DNA from: Lachnospiraceae bacterium
Lineage (GTDB): Bacteria > Bacillota > Clostridia > Lachnospirales > Lachnospiraceae
DNA: 19,981 bases
Assembly: GCA_003447895.1 (NCBI GenBank)
Contig: DLYC01000079.1
Span: 1-19,981, forward strand
Reading direction: 5' to 3'
How positions within the stretch are numbered: the first letter of the stretch is position 1; each line of letters opens with the position of its first letter. Made by a program: the position numbers and the translations under genes. Below are positions 14,265 to 19,981 of this stretch, piece after piece. The notes below the pieces were generated by a model. It searched no databases, was not told the origin of the DNA, and worked only from the letters and a program-made list of their open reading frames with translations.

Positions 14265-15236
14265 TCACCTCTGAATCGGAAACAGGATCTCCTGGTTGTC
14301 CTCGGAAAACAGGGTATCCCGGTGGACCACCCTGTGGGAGATCGTCCTCCTCTGCGGCAGAAAGCGGCTTCTGTGGATAAATTCCGAGAGGTCCGCCACG
14401 CTCTGGTATCCCATCATGTAGTCCTCGGGGACCACAATGCTGCTGACCGTTCCGCTGTCCAGATAGTATAGCGCTTTCATGGAAGTTCCCGTGCCGATCA
14501 CGAGAAGGTCCTCCCCGGACGCCGCCGCGTACTCGCCGGCCGCCTCCAGCGCCGTATTGTCCATTGCTATCAGGATATCCGGCGTTTCTCTCAGCGCGAG
14601 TTCTTCCTTGAAGCTGCTCGTATCGTCGGGCCGCTCCTGCACCCAGGCCGCCTTCGCTCCGTATTCGCGGAGCCCCTCCGCCAGACCGTCCAGCTTCTTC
14701 TGCGCGGAGCTCAGTATTTCGCTGCTTCGCACCACGCCGATCGTGCACTGTGAAAGCGGTTTTTCGGAAAACCGGGCTGCCTCTTTGGCCAGCTCCTTCC
14801 CGATCTTTTCGTGTTCCGGGCTCACGATCCCGACCACATTGCTCATGATCTCATAGGTGCTCTCGTCCACAAGTTCAATGCTGATGCGCTCATTCAGATT
14901 TTCCAAAATGCCGGCCGCGTCCTTGTCCGTCATGGGCTGCACGATCACGCCGTCCGCCCCGTTGGCGACGGCCCTCTCAATGAGCGCCTGCTCCTCTGAG
15001 ATGCCCGTGAGACGGCCGGTCGGAATGACGGTGACCTTGACTCCCTCGTCCTCCGCCGCCTGCTGCATCCCGGCTATGAACTGGACCCACCGGTTGTCAC
15101 TGCTGTCGTCGATGATCACATGGATCTGCCCGGGCGTATCGGTACTTCCGCTCTCCCGGGCCATCATAAAGAACACGACTGCGATCATTCCCGCAAGAAG
15201 AAGGACAAGTTCCGGAAAAAGTCTGCTCTGCTTCAT
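14265..15236 (-). CDS. Membrane-anchored substrate-binding protein (sugar-binding protein type 1), probable co-sensor
   Basis: A 323-residue protein with one N-terminal membrane helix (about residues 6-24) and no lipobox Cys, followed by a RbsB-like periplasmic-binding domain. Family-type segments are HVIIDDSSDNRWVQFIAGMQ, ALIERAVANGADGVIVQPMT, VGIVSPEHEKIGKELA and ILIAMDNTALEAAGEY. The start at 15236 shares ATGA with the kinase stop, with GGGGAGGGAG just upstream, so the two proteins are translationally coupled. Known arrangements such as the XylFII-LytS pair join a binding protein directly to a histidine kinase, which suggests this protein presents a sugar to the kinase rather than to an ABC transporter. 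The C-terminal part (RSRFLPQRRTISHRVVHRDT) fits type 1 binding proteins or LacI cores. Confidence 0.87.
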   Translation of the reverse strand: MKQSRLFPELVLLLAGMIAVVFFMMARESGSTDTPGQIHVIIDDSSDNRWVQFIAGMQQAAEDEGVKVTVIPTGRLTGISEEQALIERAVANGADGVIVQPMTDKDAAGILENLNERISIELVDESTYEIMSNVVGIVSPEHEKIGKELAKEAARFSEKPLSQCTIGVVRSSEILSSAQKKLDGLAEGLREYGAKAAWVQERPDDTSSFKEELALRETPDILIAMDNTALEAAGEYAAASGEDLLVIGTGTSMKALYYLDSGTVSSIVVPEDYMMGYQSVADLSEFIHRSRFLPQRRTISHRVVHRDTLFSEDNQEILFPIQR

Positions 15237-17083
15237 CGTTCTCCCTCCCCGTCCCATTGTCCGTGTTCCAGTTTCTTTCGGTTCTCCTCCGTATAGGGGA
15301 CTGCCGGCAGATGGATCGTGACCGTCGTTCCCTCGTCCGGTTCGCTCTCGATCATAAGGCCGTACTGCCGGCCGAACCGGAGCATGATCCTCTTGTGCAC
15401 ATTGATGAGACCGACCCCGGAGCCGTGGCTCCGCACACGGTCTTCATCCACAAGAAGCTGGTCCACCGTCTCCTTGGGCATCCCGAGCCCGTTGTCACTG
15501 ACGGCTATGTAGATATCGCCGCCTTTCTTTGTGCCCCTGACGAGGATCTCTCCTTCATCCCCCATTGCGTCGATTCCGTAATAGAGCGCGTTTTCCAGGA
15601 TCGGCTGCACCACCAGTTTCACCGTGCAGTAGTCGAGGATCTCCTCGGAAATATCCCACGTGATCTCAAAGGCCTCCTTATAGCGCACCTTCTGGATATT
15701 CATGTAATTGCGGGCATGGATCAGCTCATCTTTAATGCTGATGACCGTCCTTCCCTTGCTCAGGCTGATCCGGAACAGACTCGCCAGCTGGGTCACCATG
15801 AACACGGCGTCGTCATTTCTCTCCCCCTCGATCATCCATACGATGGAGTCCAGCGTGTTGTAGAGGAAATGGGGGTTGATCTGCGACTGCAGCGCGTCCA
15901 GTTCGCTCCGTCTTCGCTCCTCCTGTTCTCGGACGACGTCTTCCATCAGGGCGTTGACCTGCCTGAAGCTCCCCTGAAGGCTCCTTCCCAGCTGCCGCAC
16001 TTCTGTGGGGCCGCCGATATAGACGCTGTCGGGATCGACCCTTCCGCCCTCCATCTTCTGGATCGAGCGGCTCAGCCGCAGGATCGGACTTGTGATCCGG
16101 TTCGTCACCAGGCGGTAGATCACAAGAAGCGCCAGGATCGTCGCAAGGAGCACCAGGATCGTGAAGTACTGCGTACTGCCGGCCCCCAGCCTGAAGCCGC
16201 TGGTGGGGATCACCCCGACCAGCTTCCATCCCGTATAGCTGATGGTCTTTACGATCACGACCCTTCTCTCCCCCTCGAAGAACTCTTCGTGGACACCGTC
16301 CTCGTAATCGGAGGCGTTCAGGCTGTTTTCCTTGTACTTGCCGGCGCCGATCTGGATCATCCTGGGGTGGTAGATCAGCTCCCCGTTTCCGTCACACAGG
16401 TAAAAATACTGATAGGAGCTGCTGTTGTTGACGCGGTTCATCATCTCCTCGATCGTGCTGTAGTTCATATCGACGAGAAGGACGCCGCGCATGGGAACGC
16501 CGCTGCTCGTGAGCTCGACGATCCGGCTCAGGGAGATGACCCAGTAGTAGCGGAAGGAGGACGCGTCAAAGATGTTCTGCACATGGGGCGTAGAGAAATG
16601 GAGGTTCTCCGGCTTCTCCAGCGCCAGGTTAAACCAGGGCTCCTCCCGCACATCCAGGTCCGCCTTCATGGTAGAGACCGGCGACGCGCTCACCAGAAGG
16701 CCGTCCCTTCGAAAGACGGCGAAGCTGACCAGGTTATCCTTGTTGGCCTCATACAGAAGAGACATCTCGCCGTCCAGGCTGTCCTTTGCAAGGTCCTTGT
16801 CCTTGATGGCGTCATAGTACATGGCGTCGCTGATCCTTCGCATGCTGGTCAGATAGTCCTCGAGGGTATACTCGGTCTGGGACATGAGCTGTTCCATGCT
16901 CTCTGTCATCATGACCCGCGTGCGCATCATGAACCGCTGATAGAGAGAGAATCCCAAAAGAACGACAATGAGGACCGAGATGACAGTGAAAGAGACCAGA
17001 ACCGTCGACTGGATTCCCTGGTTGCCTGTTCTCTCCATGAGCGCGGAGATCCGCTCTGAAATGCGGTTTTTTCGTTTGTCCAT
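15233..17083 (-). CDS. YesM-type sensor histidine kinase
   Basis: A 616-residue membrane kinase. TM1 is at about 25-47, then a ~260-residue extracellular Cache-like domain (including EEPWFNLALEKPE and YFYLCDGNGELIYHP), TM2 at about 307-324, a HAMP segment (TSPILRLSRSIQKMEGG), the His_kinase domain with QINPHFLYNTLDSI (phosphoacceptor His405), and an ATPase domain with ENA N-box (Asn498), DNGLGM and GSGVGL. Met at 17083 is chosen because it is 4 nt after the regulator stop, with GGAGAG 11 nt upstream; the frame stays open to 17146 inside the regulator gene. The stop overlaps the binding protein start. It is the partner of the response regulator before it. Confidence 0.95.
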   Translation of the reverse strand: MDKRKNRISERISALMERTGNQGIQSTVLVSFTVISVLIVVLLGFSLYQRFMMRTRVMMTESMEQLMSQTEYTLEDYLTSMRRISDAMYYDAIKDKDLAKDSLDGEMSLLYEANKDNLVSFAVFRRDGLLVSASPVSTMKADLDVREEPWFNLALEKPENLHFSTPHVQNIFDASSFRYYWVISLSRIVELTSSGVPMRGVLLVDMNYSTIEEMMNRVNNSSSYQYFYLCDGNGELIYHPRMIQIGAGKYKENSLNASDYEDGVHEEFFEGERRVVIVKTISYTGWKLVGVIPTSGFRLGAGSTQYFTILVLLATILALLVIYRLVTNRITSPILRLSRSIQKMEGGRVDPDSVYIGGPTEVRQLGRSLQGSFRQVNALMEDVVREQEERRRSELDALQSQINPHFLYNTLDSIVWMIEGERNDDAVFMVTQLASLFRISLSKGRTVISIKDELIHARNYMNIQKVRYKEAFEITWDISEEILDYCTVKLVVQPILENALYYGIDAMGDEGEILVRGTKKGGDIYIAVSDNGLGMPKETVDQLLVDEDRVRSHGSGVGLINVHKRIMLRFGRQYGLMIESEPDEGTTVTIHLPAVPYTEENRKKLEHGQWDGEGER

Positions 17084-17087
17084 CTTC

Positions 17088-18683
17088 TTACTTTCTCTCC
17101 GAGCGGTACTTGGACGGCGATACGCCGAACTTCTTCTTGAAAACATAGCTGAAATAGGCGGGATCCGCGTATCCCACCTGCGACGCGATCACATAGGTCT
17201 TGTCATCCTTCTCGATCATCCTCTGCACGGCCTGCTCCATGCGGTAGTCCGTCAGGTAGTTGATAAACGTCTTCCCCGTCTCTTTTTTGAACGTCGTGGA
17301 GAAGTAAGCGGCGCTGACCCCGAGAATTCCGCAGATCTTGTCGATGGTCAGCTCCTGGTCTCCGTAGTTGTCGCGGACATAGTCCATGGCCTTTGTGACA
17401 AAATTCTGCGCCCCCTGGGCACGGCTTCGAAGGAGCTCCTCCTGCATCCGGATGCAGACTGTGGTGAGCCAGTTTGTGAGCTGCGGGGAATCCATATTGG
17501 TGACGTTTCGGAAAAGGCTCTCATCCTCCCCGAGGATGGACTCCGTCTCGATCTCATTGCTCACCGCAAAGCGGTACAGGGAGCTGACCAGCTCCATGAC
17601 CATAAAGCGGTGCATGCTCAGCGATATGCCGTCCGCGCACATCTCCTCCACATAGGCCGCCGCCTCCTCCTTCAGGACTTCCGGCGTGCTCATTTTCACG
17701 GCCTTGAACACCGAGTGGAGCCTCTTCTGCGTGTTGTCCGGCGTCCGCTCCTGTCCGGGCTCGACCTCCGCGATATTGATCGCCCTGCCCGCCCCGTAAA
17801 GGGCGCGGTAGGAGACCGCTTCCCTGGCTCCTCTGTACGATTCGGCGATCTCTGAAAGGCTCCTGCAGGCCTTTCCGATCCCGATCGTCACCACCGCCTG
17901 ACACACTCTGCTCGCCAGGCGGCAGAAGCTCTCTGCCCTGTCCGTGATCCGCGTGACATCCTCCGGGCTTTCGAGGGAAGCGATCTCCACGATATTTCCC
18001 TCGTGCATAAAGAGCCGGTTCTTCTGCCTCGATCCGATCTGCTCGTCCGCGAGCCTTCGCACCGATTCCGCCAGAAGGACCGCGCTGATTCCATCCGGAA
18101 GCTGAGTCGTACTGGTGTGGATCACCACGGCCGTGTACAGAGGCCCTTCCATCTTGATCTGATAGTCCTCCATATACCGCCCGATCTCGCTCTCCTGGAT
18201 ATTTCCCTCCACCAGAGAGGAGTAGAAATTCTCCTGAAGGAGCGGAAGGCTCTCCATATAATAGTCGCGGAGCTTCTGCACGTTTCGCTTCTCATCCATC
18301 TCCTGGTCCAGAGACTCCCGGATCTTTGTGAAGATCCGCCGCAGCTCCTCCGCGTCCACCGGCTTTAAGATATACTCCTCCGCCTCCAGGCGGATCGCCT
18401 CCTTGGCGTATTCAAACTCGTCAAAGCCGGAGAAGAAAAGGATCCTCACCGCGGGATACAGAAGTTTTAAGTTCCTCGCGAGCTCCATGCCGTCCATATA
18501 GGGCATCTTGATGTCCGTCATCACGACGTCGGGCGTCTCCGCCTCCGCCAGGTCCAGCGCCTCGATCCCGTTGTGCGCATAGCCCATGATCCGAAAGCCA
18601 AGGCCCTCCCAATCGATCTTTTTAAGCATGGCGCGGATGACATCCTCTTCGTCATCCACCATAAGGACTGTATATTGACTCAT
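17088..18683 (-). CDS. YesN-type response regulator with AraC DNA-binding domain
   Basis: A 531-residue regulator. The N-terminal receiver domain has acidic pocket Asp10-Asp11, phosphoacceptor Asp57 (VVMTDIKMP), the Ser at FFSGFDEFEYA and Lys in ILKPVD. A long middle region (about 120-425) is typical of YesN proteins and may mediate dimerisation. The C-terminus (about 430-531) has two AraC-type helix-turn-helix motifs, LTIDKICGILGVSAAYFSTT and VIASQVGYADPAYFSYVFKK, ending in FGVSPSKYRSE. AGGAG lies 9 nt before the start. It is likely phosphorylated by the adjacent kinase and would be expected to activate sugar transport genes, probably the mgl genes beside it. Confidence 0.95.
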   Translation of the reverse strand: MSQYTVLMVDDEEDVIRAMLKKIDWEGLGFRIMGYAHNGIEALDLAEAETPDVVMTDIKMPYMDGMELARNLKLLYPAVRILFFSGFDEFEYAKEAIRLEAEEYILKPVDAEELRRIFTKIRESLDQEMDEKRNVQKLRDYYMESLPLLQENFYSSLVEGNIQESEIGRYMEDYQIKMEGPLYTAVVIHTSTTQLPDGISAVLLAESVRRLADEQIGSRQKNRLFMHEGNIVEIASLESPEDVTRITDRAESFCRLASRVCQAVVTIGIGKACRSLSEIAESYRGAREAVSYRALYGAGRAINIAEVEPGQERTPDNTQKRLHSVFKAVKMSTPEVLKEEAAAYVEEMCADGISLSMHRFMVMELVSSLYRFAVSNEIETESILGEDESLFRNVTNMDSPQLTNWLTTVCIRMQEELLRSRAQGAQNFVTKAMDYVRDNYGDQELTIDKICGILGVSAAYFSTTFKKETGKTFINYLTDYRMEQAVQRMIEKDDKTYVIASQVGYADPAYFSYVFKKKFGVSPSKYRSERK

Positions 18684-18710
18684 TCCGACTATCTCCTGCC
18701 TTCCCTTTTT

Positions 18711-18777
18711 TCAGAAGCACCTGCCATTGCCTTCAGAAATACTTGCCATTGACATCTCAGAAATACTTGTCATTGAC
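18711..18777 (-). repeat. Three tandem 21-nt copies of the 3' end of the small membrane protein gene
   Basis: Copies lie at 18757-18777, 18733-18753 and 18711-18731. The first is the true gene end, encoding VNDKYF and stop. The second differs by one base and would encode VNGKYF and stop; the third is more decayed (GNGRCF and stop). Spacing is 22-24 nt. This looks like a slippage duplication in the short gap before the response regulator gene. Confidence 0.8.
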
Positions 18778-19062
18778 CTTCTTCCAGAGCACAAACGTGA
18801 TCACGACCCACACGACCGACTGTATGAGCGCCGCCGTTGGACTCACCGTCTCCAGGATGCCCATCAAAAAAGAGCCGGCGGCAAAGAAAAGAAGCAGCTT
18901 TCCCGCATCCGCGCAGTAGCCGTCCACATCCTTGGGCTCCGGTTTTCCCTTTCCCCTCAGTGCCTTGTAGTCCTTAAGCATCATCACGCGGTAGGCAAAA
19001 TACAGACACACGCCGCCGATCAAAAGCGGTATCCCGGACTGTCCCAGTATCTGACCAAACAT
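18757..19062 (-). CDS. Small three-helix membrane protein of unknown function
   Basis: A 101-residue protein I do not recognise. There are three hydrophobic segments: about 10-27 (GIPLLIGGVCLYFAYRV), 54-71 (KLLLFFAAGSFLMGILET) and 78-93 (LIQSVVWVVITFVLWKK). A charged loop between the first two has Lys, Pro and Asp (KGKPEPKDVDGYC). A strong AGGAGGAG ribosome binding site precedes the start, which supports it being a real gene. It lies between the mglC permease and the two-component genes on the same strand, so it may be an accessory of sugar transport or sensing; this is inference from position only. Confidence 0.75.
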   Translation of the reverse strand: MFGQILGQSGIPLLIGGVCLYFAYRVMMLKDYKALRGKGKPEPKDVDGYCADAGKLLLFFAAGSFLMGILETVSPTAALIQSVVWVVITFVLWKKVNDKYF

Positions 19063-19406
19063 AGTCTCTCTCCTCCTGATTCTTGATTAAGCCCATCTTA
19101 CACCGTCCGGCGGCCGCTCCGCAACGGATTCCGTGCAGGGCCCGCAGAGCGGACCGCCGCGCCGCGGATTCCATGCACACACTCAGTGCTGCGAACCGCT
19201 CCGCTGCACCGCGGATTTTTGTGATAAAAACAGAGCGAGAGCTCCGTTCCCGAAAAGATATATCGTGTGATCCTTTTTCGGGAGGGAATTCTCTCGCTCC
19301 TTTTCTCAGCTTCGAAGTGGCACAGGTCCGCTGCGCGGGCCGTGGGCTCAGCCTCCCGGCGCGGTGTATTTTGGCACCGGTGCGGTAAAAGCCGTCTGCC
19401 ACAGCA
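19063..19406. other. 344-bp intergenic region between mglC and the small membrane protein
   Basis: No convincing gene is seen. From the mglC side it holds GC-rich sequence, the large nested hairpin at 19233-19299, three related copies of a GGAATCCG-containing GC-rich element (around 19116-19137, 19152-19175 and 19196-19217), and a weak promoter on the minus strand: TTGCGG (19119-19124), 18-nt spacer, TAAGAT (19095-19100). This would separate the transporter transcript from the sensing transcript. Confidence 0.5.
19233..19299 (-). terminator. Nested hairpin terminator downstream of mglC
   Basis: Outer arms GAGCGAGAG (19233-19241) and CTCTCGCTC (19291-19299) enclose an inner stem TCCCGAAAAG (19248-19257) with CTTTTTCGGGA (19273-19283, one extra base). 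On the minus strand the outer stem is followed by TGTTTTTATC. On the plus strand CTTTTC follows. It lies about 110 nt after the mglC stop. Confidence 0.65.
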
Positions 19407-19981
19407 TTATTTCTTCGCGACGTACTTTCTGATATCCAGGGAGATCGCGATGTAGATGATGATACCAAGCGCGATCCACTGCGCGTTCGCGTTGACGCCC
19501 AGGAACTGCAGGGCTGCCTTCAAAAATTCGAAGACCGCGACACCGATGACCGCGGAAGAAACTTTACCGCGTCCGCCGGTGACGGAGACGCCGCCGATCG
19601 TACAAGCCGCGATCGCTTCCATCTCGTAACCAAGACCGAGGTTAACGGATGCGCCGCCGGACTTGGCACCCAGCATAAAGCCTGCCAGGCCGTAGAAGGC
19701 AGCTGCCTTCGCATAGATCATGACCATTGTGAGCTTGACCGGAACACCGGCAACTTCCGCTGCCTGAGGGTTTGCGCCGATGGCGTACATGTATTTGCCG
19801 TGACGGGTCATGTTGAAGATGAACCATGAAATAGCGCCGATGATGATGGCGATCCATACCAGATAAGGGATCATCAGGAATCTGCCGGATGCCAGGTTGG
19901 TGTACTCTGTCACGTATCCGCCGAGGGGAGTCGCATTCGTTGCGATCAGGTTAAGGCCATAGACGATCTCCATCATAGCCA
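19407..19981 (-). CDS. mglC: Galactose/methyl galactoside ABC transporter permease MglC, C-terminal part
   Basis: The last 191 codons of a sugar ABC permease; the frame is open at the right edge, so the start lies outside. Segments HGKYMYAIGANPQAAEVAGV, LGLGYEMEAIAACTIGGVS and GVNANAQWIALGIIIYIAIS match the order and spacing of E. coli MglC, ending LDIRKYVAKK where MglC ends LDSLKYARKK. Several membrane helices are visible. Related ribose or xylose permeases are the alternative, but the end region favours MglC. The ATPase and binding protein are expected just beyond the edge. GC content is lower than in the neighbouring genes, consistent with stronger codon selection. Confidence 0.88.
   Translation of the reverse strand, partial: AMMEIVYGLNLIATNATPLGGYVTEYTNLASGRFLMIPYLVWIAIIIGAISWFIFNMTRHGKYMYAIGANPQAAEVAGVPVKLTMVMIYAKAAAFYGLAGFMLGAKSGGASVNLGLGYEMEAIAACTIGGVSVTGGRGKVSSAVIGVAVFEFLKAALQFLGVNANAQWIALGIIIYIAISLDIRKYVAKK

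Noticed and set aside
15257..17059. A 600-codon open frame on the plus strand
   Set aside because: It is antisense to the sensor kinase gene, whose domains are complete. The translation shows no recognisable domain and is rich in His, Asp and Arg.
18974..19468. A 164-codon minus-strand frame spanning the mglC end and the intergenic region
   Set aside because: It overlaps mglC and the small membrane protein gene in another frame, crosses a terminator hairpin, and shows no domain; the apparent internal repetition comes from the GC-rich DNA repeats.

Overview
The window looks like chromosomal DNA from a GC-rich member of the Lachnospiraceae (Bacillota, Clostridia). This is an inference. It rests on the gene families seen together (YesM/YesN two-component pair, BioY, an FprA-type flavodiiron protein, a DUF3048/YerB protein, an MglBAC-type transporter), the strong AGGAG ribosome binding sites and the many U-tailed terminators. 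There are 16 protein-coding genes, two of them cut by the window edges. I found no rRNA, tRNA, CRISPR array, insertion sequence or phage gene.

Left part (1-3430, all minus strand): a tetrapyrrole pair, precorrin-2 dehydrogenase followed by hydroxymethylbilane synthase (hemC, cut at base 1). Upstream of it, behind a strong terminator, is a secreted lipoprotein with six 12-residue Ala/Glu/Pro repeats and a discoidin-like C-terminal domain. Upstream again is the biotin transporter subunit bioY with its own promoter. A compact intergenic region separates bioY from two tandem, overlapping hypB-like nickel-insertion GTPases on the plus strand (3482-4907).

Middle part (4961-11636): a large uncharacterised membrane-anchored protein (minus) and a patatin-like phospholipase (plus) diverge from back-to-back promoters whose -35 boxes touch. 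Then come a PsiE-family membrane protein (minus) and a CLC-family anion transporter (plus), divergent around a 16-bp palindrome. A 62-nt near-perfect hairpin separates the CLC gene from the convergent pair fprA (flavodiiron O2/NO reductase) and a PaaI-type hotdog thioesterase, which lie 5 nt apart.

Right part (11637-19981, all minus): a secreted DUF3048 protein with a near-consensus promoter, then a sugar sensing and transport locus. In transcription order it runs: mglC permease (3' end only, entering from the right edge), an intergenic region with a large terminator-like hairpin, a 101-residue three-helix membrane protein, a YesN-type response regulator, a YesM-type sensor kinase, a membrane-anchored periplasmic binding protein starting on an ATGA overlap with the kinase, and an MglB-like galactose-binding protein that keeps the calcium loop. 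The simplest reading is that the binding proteins present a sugar signal to the kinase, and the AraC-type regulator then controls the adjacent mgl transporter.

No radically new system is evident. The points most worth following are the hypB pair without other hydrogenase genes, the repeat-bearing lipoprotein, the two-binding-protein sensory locus, the CLC protein without the usual first selectivity motif, and several dyads in divergent promoter regions.
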